Below are positions 1 through 8,252 of a stretch of 20,134 nucleotides of DNA, piece by piece (the stretch's first letter is position 1; each line of letters begins with the position of its first letter). This stretch comes from an uncultured Clostridia bacterium. GTDB taxonomy: Bacteria; Bacillota; Clostridia; Christensenellales; Aristaeellaceae. The position numbers and the translations under genes are program-made. The DNA lies in the NCBI GenBank assembly GCA_934631985.1, contig CAKTYE010000045.1, positions 1 through 20,134 of the forward strand, written 5' to 3'. The notes beneath the pieces are model-generated. The model was not told the DNA's origin. It did not search any database and worked only from the letters and a program-made list of their open reading frames with translations.

Positions 1-105
1 ATAGTATACCATGGAACGGCGGAAGTTGCAAGCAAAAAATGCTGCGTTCAGACGTGCTGTGCGCCGTACCTGCCTGCGCAATGCTGAACGAAGCGCGCGC
101 AAATG
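1..105. other. Left edge, no gene recognised
   Basis: I see no convincing gene here. A 33-codon reading frame starts at position 11 but has no ribosome-binding site and resembles nothing I know. The stretch is probably the intergenic region upstream of the promoter at 106-134. Confidence 0.5.
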
Positions 106-134
106 TTGACCAAATCCACTTGTGCTGATAAAAT
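106..134 (+). promoter_or_regulatory. Sigma-A type promoter of the E2-like acyltransferase gene
   Basis: TTGACC at 106-111 and TAAAAT at 129-134 are separated by 17 bases. A TG one base before the -10 box makes it an extended -10 promoter. Transcription should begin near 141. That rules out the ATG at 122 as the start and leaves a leader of about 75 bases before the ATG at 215. Confidence 0.75.
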
Positions 135-214
135 ACATCTGTAGCGGTTTTTTTCATTTGCTTTCATTTTTTCATTTTCGCCGCTTGAACCCAACCAGGA
201 AAGGAAGGATTCCC

Positions 215-1141
215 ATGTTTGGCTATCGCCCTGACGGACGGCGGATCGGCGACATCGATCCCATCGTCCGCATTACGCCCTACCTGATGCCCACCCGCGT
301 GGACGCGCAGGTCTACCTTCAGCATAAGGTGGACTACGAAAAGCTGGCCCGTTACATTGCGGCCCAGCGCATGAAGGACGAGCAGATCACCTTCATGAAC
401 ATCATCGTTGCGGCCTATGTCCGCGCGGTGAGCCAGCATCCCGAGGTCAACCGCTTCATCATGAATAAGCAGTACTACTCCCGCAACAACTGCACGGTGT
501 CCTATACCATGCTGAAGGATCCGCACAGCGCCGAGGCGGGCGAGACCGCGGTGAAGATCCACTTCGACCTGACCGATACCATTTACGACGTGCGCGACCG
601 CATGACGGCGGCGGTGGAGGCCAACCGCGGCGTGGAGCAGAAAAACTTTGCCGATAAGCTGGCCCGCGCCGTGTTCATGGTTCCCGGCCTGCCCACGGCG
701 GTGGTGGGGCTGGTGCGCCTGCTGGACCGCTACGGCCTGTGTCCCGGCGCACTGCTGGATGAGCTGCCCTTCCATACGGGCATGTACATTACCAACAATG
801 CTTCCATCGGCTTGCACCATGTGAACCACCACATTTACAACTTCGGCAACACCAGTCTATTCTTCGGCATGGGTACGGTGGAGCGCACCGTGACCATCGA
901 CAGCGAGGGCAAGCCGAAGCTCAAGCGCATGCTGCCTATCGGCATCACGGCGGATGAGCGCGTCTGCTCCGGCGCGTATTACGCGGGCTTCTTCGCCACC
1001 ATGTCGGCGGCGCTGAACGATCCTGCCAGCCTGGAGCTGCCCCCGGAAAGCGTCCGCTTCGATCCGCATGCGGAATACCACGTCGCCAAACTGAACGCCA
1101 AGGCCGTGGAAGCAACGGCACAGAAGGCCATCCAGGCGTAA
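215..1141 (+). CDS. Stand-alone CAT / 2-oxoacid dehydrogenase E2-like acyltransferase
   Basis: This 308-residue protein has the size and fold signature of the chloramphenicol acetyltransferase / dihydrolipoamide acyltransferase (E2) catalytic domain. It has no lipoyl or peripheral-subunit-binding domain. Near the C-terminus the block D247-E-R-V-C-S-G253 aligns with the E2 active-site motif DHRxxDG. The catalytic histidine is therefore Glu248 and the motif aspartate is Ser252. The motif GNTSLFFGMG before it is also typical of the family. I chose the start at 215 because the purine-rich AGGAAAGGAAGG lies just upstream and because the promoter at 106-134 would start transcription downstream of the ATG at 122. 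No E1 or E3 genes are adjacent, so it is unlikely to be part of a dehydrogenase complex. Known relatives use CoA thioesters; whether this one is catalytic is uncertain. The family assignment is good, the substrate unknown. Confidence 0.8.
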   Translation: MFGYRPDGRRIGDIDPIVRITPYLMPTRVDAQVYLQHKVDYEKLARYIAAQRMKDEQITFMNIIVAAYVRAVSQHPEVNRFIMNKQYYSRNNCTVSYTMLKDPHSAEAGETAVKIHFDLTDTIYDVRDRMTAAVEANRGVEQKNFADKLARAVFMVPGLPTAVVGLVRLLDRYGLCPGALLDELPFHTGMYITNNASIGLHHVNHHIYNFGNTSLFFGMGTVERTVTIDSEGKPKLKRMLPIGITADERVCSGAYYAGFFATMSAALNDPASLELPPESVRFDPHAEYHVAKLNAKAVEATAQKAIQA

Positions 1142-1156
1142 GCCGAAGCTGAATAC

Positions 1157-1205
1157 AGGCCGCTTCTCCTCTGCTGCATGCGGGGAAGGAAGCGGCCTTT
1201 GCTTT
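1157..1205 (+). terminator. Intrinsic terminator after the acyltransferase gene
   Basis: AGGCCGCTTC at 1157-1166 pairs perfectly with GAAGCGGCCT at 1189-1198. A broken T tract (TTTGCTTTGCTT) follows. It separates the acyltransferase gene from the jet operon. Confidence 0.7.
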
Positions 1206-1215
1206 GCTTCGCGCC

Positions 1216-1244
1216 TTGCGCTGAAGGGAATAAGCACCTATAAT
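1216..1244 (+). promoter_or_regulatory. Promoter of the jetABCD operon
   Basis: TTGCGC at 1216-1221 and a perfect TATAAT at 1239-1244 are separated by 17 bases. Transcription should begin near 1251, giving a leader of about 77 bases. The leader contains two small hairpins, GCCTG/CAGGC (1262-1275) and GGGC/GCCC (1304-1314). The second abuts the ribosome-binding site AGGAGG at 1315-1320. No operator-like repeat overlaps the promoter, so expression may be constitutive. Confidence 0.7.
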
Positions 1245-1327
1245 AAGGAATATCTTTCGCCGCCTGCGATCAGGCTCGTCCTTTATCGGGGAGCTTCGTC
1301 ACAGGGCCGCGCCCAGGAGGGCAGAGC

Positions 1328-2725
1328 ATGAACTTCTTTCAGGCCGTTCCCGGCCATTTGTTTTTTCCCCTGGCCTCGCCCAACCGCGCCGTCTATGCCG
1401 ATGCGCTGGACGTGCTGTATCAGGCCTATCAGGAAAATCTGAAGCTGCGCGAGGATACCCTCTACGCCATGCTGCGCAATAAGCTGGAGCAGCAGCTGGC
1501 GGAGGCCCGCTTCGACGATGAGGGCATCGATGAGGAGGAAAAGCGCGACATTTCGGGCCGCGCCCGTTTCCTTATCCGCAAGCTGTGCAGCCGGGGCTGG
1601 CTGGAAAAGGAGCGCGGGGACGATTTTGAGAAGTATATCACCGTCCCCAGCTATAGCAGCCGCCTGCTGGAGTTGTTTCATCAGCTGCGGGACGACAGCC
1701 CTGCGCGGGGCTATTCCCACGTGTTCAGCACCTATTCCACCCTGACGGTGGCGGCGGAAGGCGGCACGGTCTATGACAAGATGACGGCCATCTACAGCGC
1801 CTATGACAACACCTGTGCGCTGATCACGCTATTGCAGCGGGTCTACCACAACGTGAAGCATTATTTTCAAATGCAGCTTGCCATTCAGGATGCGAATGAA
1901 ATGCTGTCGGCGCACTTCAACGACTTCGGGCAAAAGGTGGTCGAGGCGTATATCCGTCCGCTGAAAATTCGGGACTCTGTGCCGAAATACCGCGTGCCGA
2001 TCCAGAAGGTGCTGCGCGCCTGGACGGAGGACAACGACCTGCTGGAGGCCATGGCAAAGCTCGCCGTGCAGGATCGCCGGGGAGCCAGCGTGGAGGACTG
2101 CCGTGCTGATCTGCTGCAAAAGCTGTTCTGGATGGATGAGCGCTATGACAACCTGGAACGGGAATATCTGGACGAGATCGACACGCAGGTGCGGCGCTAC
2201 ACCCGCGCTGCCACGCTGAAGCTAGAAAGCCTGACCAACCGGGATCAGAACCTTCGGGGCAACCTGAACACGCTGCTGGAGCGGCTGGCGGACAGCGAAC
2301 GCGCTGAGGAAGTGACGGAGCGGCTGCAAACGGTTTTCCAATTGACTGAGCAGTCCTACCTTTCGGAGAAAAGCCTGTGGTACCGCAAGCGTCCCGGCAA
2401 GCGGACCAAGACCGCTCCCGTGCTGGTGGAGGATACGCCCGAGGATGCGCAGGCCGCCGAAAAGGCCCGGGAGCTGCTGCGCTCGGAATACGGCAAGGCC
2501 GCTGTAGCGGCGTGGGTGCAGGGCTGGCTGGGAAACGACGATGTGGTGTACGCTTCCCAATTGCCCCTGCGTGGGGACAAGGACTATGTGATGAGCCTGC
2601 TGGCCCTGCTGTCGGAGGATGACCGCGGCAGCGCCTACCGTGTGCGGGAGCTGGAGGGCAGCGTCCGGCAAAACGGCTACACCATCCCGCAAATGGAGAT
2701 CAGCCGGAAGGAGCAGAAGGCATGA
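1328..2725 (+). CDS. jetA: Wadjet defence protein JetA (kleisin / MukF-like)
   Basis: The protein has 465 residues. Its opening (MNFFQAVPGHLFFPLASPNR, followed by YADALDVLYQAYQ) resembles JetA proteins of Clostridia, which I place in the DUF5716-type group from memory. In Wadjet, JetA is the kleisin-like subunit that bridges the two heads of the JetC ATPase dimer and binds JetB, giving a loop-extruding complex in the cytoplasm. The protein is largely helical and charged, with an N-terminal winged-helix-like part (roughly 30-110) and helical segments at about 270-345. It has no signal peptide. The start is fixed by AGGAGG seven bases upstream. Its stop overlaps the jetB start as ATGA. Identification rests on the four-gene order and the JetC and JetD motifs as much as on this sequence. 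Confidence 0.85.
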   Translation: MNFFQAVPGHLFFPLASPNRAVYADALDVLYQAYQENLKLREDTLYAMLRNKLEQQLAEARFDDEGIDEEEKRDISGRARFLIRKLCSRGWLEKERGDDFEKYITVPSYSSRLLELFHQLRDDSPARGYSHVFSTYSTLTVAAEGGTVYDKMTAIYSAYDNTCALITLLQRVYHNVKHYFQMQLAIQDANEMLSAHFNDFGQKVVEAYIRPLKIRDSVPKYRVPIQKVLRAWTEDNDLLEAMAKLAVQDRRGASVEDCRADLLQKLFWMDERYDNLEREYLDEIDTQVRRYTRAATLKLESLTNRDQNLRGNLNTLLERLADSERAEEVTERLQTVFQLTEQSYLSEKSLWYRKRPGKRTKTAPVLVEDTPEDAQAAEKARELLRSEYGKAAVAAWVQGWLGNDDVVYASQLPLRGDKDYVMSLLALLSEDDRGSAYRVRELEGSVRQNGYTIPQMEISRKEQKA

Positions 2726-3345
2726 ATTTCGATTTTATTCAATCCGCCACCGCAAAGGAGCTGGAGCAGTTCAAGTCCGTGTGCAATGAGCTGCTCAGCC
2801 GCACCTACATTGCGCGGACAGTGTACATTCCCGGCAAGGGCCGACTGGATAACCCCGACTATCTCTTTCTGACGCGGCATTATGAGGCCGTGCAGGAATA
2901 TCTGTCCCTGCTGGATTGGGACGTGCGCAAGGACGAGGCGAACGGCTTTTTCTATGTGCTGAACACCGACGAGGCCAACCGCTGCAACCTGAACAAGCGG
3001 GAGACCGCTCTGCTGCTGGCCCTGCGGCTGATCTATGACGAGCAGCAGGATCAGCTGGGCATGGAGCAGGACGCGGTCTGCACCGTGCGGGATGTGCTGG
3101 AGCGCATTTTGCCCATTTTCCCCGGCAAGCCTAACATGGACGAGGTCAAGCGCGCCCTGACTCGCCTGGAGCAGCATGCCCTGATCCAGCGGCTGGAGGG
3201 CAAGTTCAACCAAAGCGGATGCACCCTGGCGATCCTGCCCACGGTGCTGGCCGCCGTCCCCGGAGACCGGCTGAACGAGCTGGTCAACACCCTGCGCAGA
3301 GAGGAGGAGGAGCATGAAGAAGCTGAAGAAGATCCTGCTGATTAA
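2722..3345 (+). CDS. jetB: Wadjet defence protein JetB (MukE-like)
   Basis: This 207-residue protein occupies the place of the small winged-helix subunit of Wadjet, equivalent to MukE. JetB dimers bind the JetA kleisin and help contact DNA. A helix-rich pattern with a likely winged helix at about 95-175 fits. The family looks like DUF6063 rather than the DUF4194 of type I, but this is recalled, not searched. AAGGAG at 2708-2713 lies eight bases before the ATG, and the start overlaps the jetA stop as ATGA, implying translational coupling. The last 15 or so residues are strongly acidic (REEEEHEEAEEDPAD) because the same bases encode the jetC ribosome-binding site and the lysine-rich start of JetC. 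Confidence 0.8.
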   Translation: MNFDFIQSATAKELEQFKSVCNELLSRTYIARTVYIPGKGRLDNPDYLFLTRHYEAVQEYLSLLDWDVRKDEANGFFYVLNTDEANRCNLNKRETALLLALRLIYDEQQDQLGMEQDAVCTVRDVLERILPIFPGKPNMDEVKRALTRLEQHALIQRLEGKFNQSGCTLAILPTVLAAVPGDRLNELVNTLRREEEEHEEAEEDPAD

Positions 3346-6300
3346 CTGGCTGTATTTCAGCAAGGAGATCATCGAGGTGGGGGACGTGAACTTCCTCACG
3401 GGCAAAAACGGTGCAGGCAAGTCCACCGTCATTGATGCGCTGCAAATCGTGCTGCTGGGCGAGACCAACGCCCGGAATTTCAATCAGGCCGCCAATGAAA
3501 AGTCCCAGCGCTCCCTGGATGGCTACCTGCGGGCGGACATGGATGAAAACAGTCCGTACTCCCGCCGGGGCAAGGAGTTTTCCACCTACATCGCCTGCGA
3601 GTTTTACGATGATGTGAAGGGCGCCAGCTTTGTCACGGGCGTGGTGTTCGACTGCCGTGCGGACGGCAGCAAGCAGGATCGTTTCTTTATTTATCCGGGA
3701 ACGCTGCCGGAAAACTGCTTCCTGCGGGAGAACGAGGCCATGGAGATCTCCGAGCTGCGGCAGTTCCTGAAGCAGAATTATAAGGGCGCGGAGATTTACG
3801 ACAGTCAGAAGGAATATCGGCGGAACATGCTCTCCCGCTGGAATGTCCACAACGAGCAGGTGCTGCGCATGATGAAAAAGGCGGTATCCTTCCGCCCCAT
3901 TGTGGATATTCAGGCGTTTATCACCGAAAACATCTGCGACATTCCCGAAAAGCCGGATATTACATCCATGCAGCAGAACATCCGCGATTATAAGCGCCAC
4001 GAGCAGCTTGCCCAGCGCCAGACGGAAAAGCTGAACGCCCTGCAGGACATCGGACAGCGTTATCGGGAGATGCAGCAGGCCATTGATCGGCAGCAGGAGG
4101 CGACCTTTCTGCTCCATTGGGCGGAACGCGCCATGCAGCAGGCGAAGCTGGACCGCCTGACCCAGGAGCATCAGGATGCCCAGGCACAGCTTACGCAGGC
4201 GGAAAACCGCGTCCGTCAGCTTACCGAGACGATGGAAAAGCAGGAGCAGCGCAAGCGGGAGCTGGAACGCGCCTGCGAGCAAAGCGATGTGTATCAGGAA
4301 ACGGAACGCCTGCGGGGCAGGAAAAAGGCCCTGACCGACGAGCGGGCCAAGCTGGAACGCAGCCTGCAAATGCTGGCGCTGAACATTCGTCAGGAGGCCC
4401 AGCGGATCGGCGCCCTGTGCGAAGGGGTGCTTTCCCTGGAGGGAGACGAAGTGCTGCTGCGTCCCGTGCAGGATGCGGCGGAAGCAGCCCACCGCGCCTA
4501 TATCGGCCTTCAGGGCAGCGATCAGCAGATGTTTGCCTGGGCGCTGGAGCCCTTTACCCAAGCGCAGCAGGCTGCAGAAGGCCTTTCCAATGCGCTGCAA
4601 GCCGCAGCCTATCAGGTGAACAGCCGCATTGCCGCTCTAGAAGCAGAGAAGCGGCAGAGCCAGACCGCACTGGCGGGCCTGCGCCACAACATCAAGGACT
4701 ATCCCGCCGACCTGCTGGACTTCAAGGCGGAGCTTTCCGCCGCGCTGAAGCGGCAGACGGGCCGCACTGTGCAGCTGGACATTCTGGCAGATGTGCTGGA
4801 GGTGGACGAGCAGCATGAGCGCTGGCGCGGCGCGGTGGAGGGCTACCTGAACACTCAGCGGTTCTATCTGCTGATCGATCCTGCCTGGTACAATCAGGCG
4901 CTGCGCATTTACGACCAGCTGAAGCAGCGCCCCGCGTTCAACGCTTTTGGCCTGGTGGACGTGGGCAAGCTGCGGGAAAAGGAGAACACCATGCCCCTGC
5001 CCAACAGCCTGGCGGGCAAGGTGACCACGGAGAATGAGCTGGCCCGCACCTATGTAGATTATCTGCTGGGCCGGGTCATTTGCTGCGACACGGTGGAGGA
5101 GCTGCGCAATTACAGCAAGGCCATTACGGCGGAGGGCATGGTGTATCAGGGCTATGTGGCCCGCTCCCTGCGCCGTCAGCTGATGGCGGACACCTTCATC
5201 GGCCGCCGCGCCGTGGAGTTGCGCACACGCAGCATGCAGGCGCAGGTGGACGCGCTTGACGCACAGCTCAAGGTCTGGGACGGCCTGAAGAAGCAGTTTG
5301 CCCAGCCCGGGCAAATGCTCTTTACCCCCTATTTTGTGCAGCACACGGTGCAGCAGGGGCAGGCGGACTATGCCCGCACCCAGGCCCTGCAAGAGGAGAT
5401 CGTCCAGGTGGACGAAACCCTTGGTGGGCTGGACCTGACCTGGGTGGATCAGCAGCGGGTGCGCATTGCGGCAATGGAGAAGGAGCTGAAGGCACAGCGG
5501 GCGGAGAAGGATCAGGAAACGCTGCGCATGGGCCAGTTTGGGGAGCGGCTTCGTCAGCTGGAGCAGAAGGAGCTGCCCGAGCAGACGCAGGCCCTTGCCC
5601 GCTTGACGGACGTCATCAATGAGAGCTTCACCACCGCCTATCAGCAGGAGGTCGGTCTGCCGCGCTATGAGCAGGAGCTTGCCCAGCGCAAGCGCCCGGA
5701 GACCATCGTTCGGGTGATGAACAGTCAGGCCGCGGCGGCGCGGCAGACCCAGCAGACCGCTCAGGAAAAGCTGTTCAGCACCCGCCGTGCCTATGCGGAT
5801 CGCTTCGGCCCCTGCGCCTTCCGCATTGATTCCATGGAAAACGGCGAATATGAGGCCGCCCGGGAGGAACTGGAAAAGATCGAGCTGCCCAAGTACCGGG
5901 AGAAGATCACCGCGGCGAGGGAAAGCGCCATGGAGCAGTTCCAGAACGACTTCCTTGCCCGGCTGAAATCCAGCATCGATCAGGTGCAGGCCCAGGTCAA
6001 GAGCCTGAATCAGGCCCTTCGGCGGGCGCGGTTCGGCACGGACAGCTATCAGTTTCGGGTGGAGCGCAACCCGGATTACGCAGACTATTACGACATGATT
6101 ATGGCCCCGGAGCTGATGGAGGGCGACAGCCTGCTGGCCCAGCCCTTCCAACAGAAATATGGCCCGCTGATCGACCGACTGTTCAGCCTGATCACCGCAT
6201 CGGATGACACGCAGATGAACACCCAGCGGCAAAGCGAATTGCAGCAGAACATCGTCCGCTACACAGACTTCAGGACGTATTTGAAGTTCGACCTGGAGAC

Positions 6301-6667
6301 CACCGACCAGAACGGCTCCCGGCAGCTGCTTTCGCAGACGCTGAACACCAAATCCGGCGGCGAAACGCAAACGCCCTTCTATATTGCGGTGCTGGCCTCC
6401 TTCGCGCAGCTGTACCGCGTAAACGACCCCTCCGACAACGGCAACACCGTGCGGCTGGTGGTGTTTGACGAGGCGTTCAACAAAATGGACAGCGACCGCA
6501 TTACCGAAAGCGTGCGCCTGCTGCGGCAGATGGGCTTGCAGGCCATCATCTGCACCCCGCCGGATAAGGTGGCGGACATCATGCCCATTGCTGACCGCAC
6601 CCTGCTGGTCAGCAAGGAGAAATATCACATGCACATTCTGCCCTTTGCCAAGGAGCGGGCGCAATGA
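3314..6667 (+). CDS. jetC: Wadjet defence protein JetC (SMC/MukB-like ATPase)
   Basis: This 1117-residue ABC-type ATPase has SMC layout. Walker A is G30-K-N-G-A-G-K36-S-T38. Long coiled-coil arms (about 230-350 and 650-870) flank a hinge-like middle (about 470-610). The signature loop is K1013-S-G-G-E1017 and Walker B is LVVFD1052-E1053. All ATPase residues needed for head engagement are present, so the motor should be active. In Wadjet, JetC dimers with JetA and JetB extrude loops on DNA. Meeting its own start point on a small circle is thought to trigger JetD cleavage. The ATG lies 32 bases inside jetB and is preceded by a run of GAGGAG repeats that gives a strong ribosome-binding site. The gene is intact. 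Confidence 0.92.
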   Translation: MKKLKKILLINWLYFSKEIIEVGDVNFLTGKNGAGKSTVIDALQIVLLGETNARNFNQAANEKSQRSLDGYLRADMDENSPYSRRGKEFSTYIACEFYDDVKGASFVTGVVFDCRADGSKQDRFFIYPGTLPENCFLRENEAMEISELRQFLKQNYKGAEIYDSQKEYRRNMLSRWNVHNEQVLRMMKKAVSFRPIVDIQAFITENICDIPEKPDITSMQQNIRDYKRHEQLAQRQTEKLNALQDIGQRYREMQQAIDRQQEATFLLHWAERAMQQAKLDRLTQEHQDAQAQLTQAENRVRQLTETMEKQEQRKRELERACEQSDVYQETERLRGRKKALTDERAKLERSLQMLALNIRQEAQRIGALCEGVLSLEGDEVLLRPVQDAAEAAHRAYIGLQGSDQQMFAWALEPFTQAQQAAEGLSNALQAAAYQVNSRIAALEAEKRQSQTALAGLRHNIKDYPADLLDFKAELSAALKRQTGRTVQLDILADVLEVDEQHERWRGAVEGYLNTQRFYLLIDPAWYNQALRIYDQLKQRPAFNAFGLVDVGKLREKENTMPLPNSLAGKVTTENELARTYVDYLLGRVICCDTVEELRNYSKAITAEGMVYQGYVARSLRRQLMADTFIGRRAVELRTRSMQAQVDALDAQLKVWDGLKKQFAQPGQMLFTPYFVQHTVQQGQADYARTQALQEEIVQVDETLGGLDLTWVDQQRVRIAAMEKELKAQRAEKDQETLRMGQFGERLRQLEQKELPEQTQALARLTDVINESFTTAYQQEVGLPRYEQELAQRKRPETIVRVMNSQAAAARQTQQTAQEKLFSTRRAYADRFGPCAFRIDSMENGEYEAAREELEKIELPKYREKITAARESAMEQFQNDFLARLKSSIDQVQAQVKSLNQALRRARFGTDSYQFRVERNPDYADYYDMIMAPELMEGDSLLAQPFQQKYGPLIDRLFSLITASDDTQMNTQRQSELQQNIVRYTDFRTYLKFDLETTDQNGSRQLLSQTLNTKSGGETQTPFYIAVLASFAQLYRVNDPSDNGNTVRLVVFDEAFNKMDSDRITESVRLLRQMGLQAIICTPPDKVADIMPIADRTLLVSKEKYHMHILPFAKERAQ

Positions 6668-7896
6668 AGGAAGCCGCACAATTGCTGAACAGCTTGCTGG
6701 ACAAGTACGAACGCAGCAGCCACCTGCATGCGCCGGGCGCGTCCAATCGGCGCGTCATGCTTCGCATGACAGATTATGCACCCTACGATTATGAGCATGC
6801 CCCCGTGCGTGACGCCTATAACGAAGCGGCGCAAGCGCTGGAGGACCTTGGTCTGGTGACGCTGACCTGGGTCTTTCAGCGGCCCGTGCTGAAGGAAGTC
6901 GTGCTGAATCTGGCGCGGCTGACGGACTGCTATGCCCAGGCAGGGCGCGTTCATCCGGCGACCCGGGCCATGCAGTTCGCAGCCCAGGTCAGGGAAGCGC
7001 TGGCGCAGGTGCAAACGCCGTGGATACTTGCCTGGCGGGATGCAGTTTGTGAGGAGGCGCAGACGCAGTGGAAAATTCCTGCGGCATGGCAGGAGCAGGC
7101 TGCGCTTTCCGACCTGCTGGATGCTCTGCGCTGCTATGACCAATGCACGGAAAGCCTGACGATGCGGGCCTTCAGCAGCCGGTGCTATCACGACACCAAG
7201 CATTTTGAAAGCCATGTGCGGGAGGCCTTTCTCCGTGTAGCCCGGGCTTACTGCCCGGAGATGCAGGCCGCCTGCGATGCAAGGACGCTGAGCGCGCGCG
7301 ATCAGCTTGCTGTGCTGGGCATTTACGCCAACGCGGAGCTGTATGAGCTGTCGGGGGATTGCCTGCTTCGCACGGCGCAGGGTGAGCTGAATCTGGGTGC
7401 GGCGGGCGCGGATGGTCTGGCGCTGCCCAGCACGCTGGTGGATGCACTGACGGAAGTGGACCTGCATGATATGCTGTGTATCACGTTCATTGAAAACCGC
7501 ACGAATTATGAAGCCTATCTTCGCACGGAAAAGCAGCCCCGCGAGCTGGTGATCTATCACGGCGGCTTTCTCAGCAGGCAAAAGCGGAAGCTGTTTTCCC
7601 TGCTGGTACATGCCGCACCGAAGGAGACGCAGCTTCGCTTCTGGGCGGATATTGATGCAGGCGGCTTCCGCATGTTCCGCGAATTGCAGGAGCTTGCGCC
7701 GCAGCTCACGGCGATGCGCATGTCTGCCGAGGATGTGGAGCGGCTGCATGCTAGCGGACTGAAGCGGGACGCAAAATATTTGGAAGCGCTTCGGGAAATG
7801 CAGGGGGAATATCCATTGTTTGCAGAGGCAATCACGGCGATTGTGAAGTATGGCGTGACCATTGAGCAGGAAGCGTTTTTGAATGGGGTGGAATAA
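6664..7896 (+). CDS. jetD: Wadjet defence nuclease JetD (Toprim, DUF2220-type)
   Basis: This 410-residue protein ends in a Toprim fold related to topoisomerase VI subunit A and Spo11. Visible metal-binding residues are Glu277 in CITFIENRTNYEAYL and the D329-I-D331 pair in FWADIDAGGFRMF, the expected E and DxD of Toprim. The N-terminal part (1-120) is probably the arm and winged-helix region that contacts JetABC; HDTKHFE (about 178-184) is another block I associate with JetD. Its role in Wadjet is to cut plasmid DNA held by the JetABC motor. The ATG overlaps the jetC stop as ATGA, with AAGGAG eight bases upstream. The active site looks intact, so the whole system is probably functional. Confidence 0.88.
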   Translation: MKEAAQLLNSLLDKYERSSHLHAPGASNRRVMLRMTDYAPYDYEHAPVRDAYNEAAQALEDLGLVTLTWVFQRPVLKEVVLNLARLTDCYAQAGRVHPATRAMQFAAQVREALAQVQTPWILAWRDAVCEEAQTQWKIPAAWQEQAALSDLLDALRCYDQCTESLTMRAFSSRCYHDTKHFESHVREAFLRVARAYCPEMQAACDARTLSARDQLAVLGIYANAELYELSGDCLLRTAQGELNLGAAGADGLALPSTLVDALTEVDLHDMLCITFIENRTNYEAYLRTEKQPRELVIYHGGFLSRQKRKLFSLLVHAAPKETQLRFWADIDAGGFRMFRELQELAPQLTAMRMSAEDVERLHASGLKRDAKYLEALREMQGEYPLFAEAITAIVKYGVTIEQEAFLNGVE

Positions 7897-7917
7897 AAGA
7901 ATACAGGGTGTTTGAGG

Positions 7918-7950
7918 GCAGCGCTGCTTAGAAAGAGCGGCGCTGCTTTT
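7918..7950 (+). terminator. Intrinsic terminator of the jet operon
   Basis: GCAGCGCTGCT at 7918-7928 pairs with AGCGGCGCTGC at 7936-7946 (11 pairs, one G-U). The loop has seven bases and TTTT follows. It closes the Wadjet transcription unit 21 bases after jetD. Confidence 0.85.
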
Positions 7951-8143
7951 GTCTATGCAGCGGCTGCACGAAGGCGGCATATAGCCGCCCCTCCGCACGC
8001 GCTCCTATACTTCCATAAAATCCTTGCATCGTCACGATTTGGAAGCATTTTCCATACACTACAGAAATCCTGAAGTAATCCTTTTCTCTATGTCAAAAAT
8101 AATATAAAAGCTGCACAATTTGCAATAACTTTTATTAGAACCA
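7951..8143. other. Intergenic region with two small GC hairpins, then AT-rich DNA
   Basis: No gene is visible. GCAG/CTGC (7957-7967) and GGCGGC/GCCGCC with loop ATATA (7973-7989) form two short hairpins just after the jet terminator. From about 8035 the sequence becomes AT-rich up to the promoter at 8144, unlike the GC-rich coding DNA on both sides. I could not find a clear operator. Confidence 0.5.
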
Positions 8144-8172
8144 TTGACAGACAACAAGAAAACGTATATGAT
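8144..8172 (+). promoter_or_regulatory. Promoter of the transport operon
   Basis: A consensus TTGACA at 8144-8149 and TATGAT at 8167-8172 are separated by 17 bases. Transcription should start near 8179, about 74 bases before the regulator ATG. It is the only strong promoter I see before the whole cluster 8253-14735. Confidence 0.8.
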
Positions 8173-8252
8173 AATCTTGAAATTAAAGTGATTTGTCATA
8201 GCGGTGTCAGCAACTTCCTGGTTATGTTTATTTTATGAAGGAGACTGCTGTC

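Noticed and set aside
122..214. N-terminal extension of the E2-like protein from the ATG at 122
   Set aside because: The ATG lies inside the promoter, before the expected transcription start, and has no ribosome-binding site.
4637..6679. Long open frame of 680 codons on the minus strand opposite jetC
   Set aside because: It mirrors the jetC gene, has Leu/His/Gln-rich composition typical of antisense shadows in GC-rich DNA, and shows no family motif. jetC has full SMC motifs.
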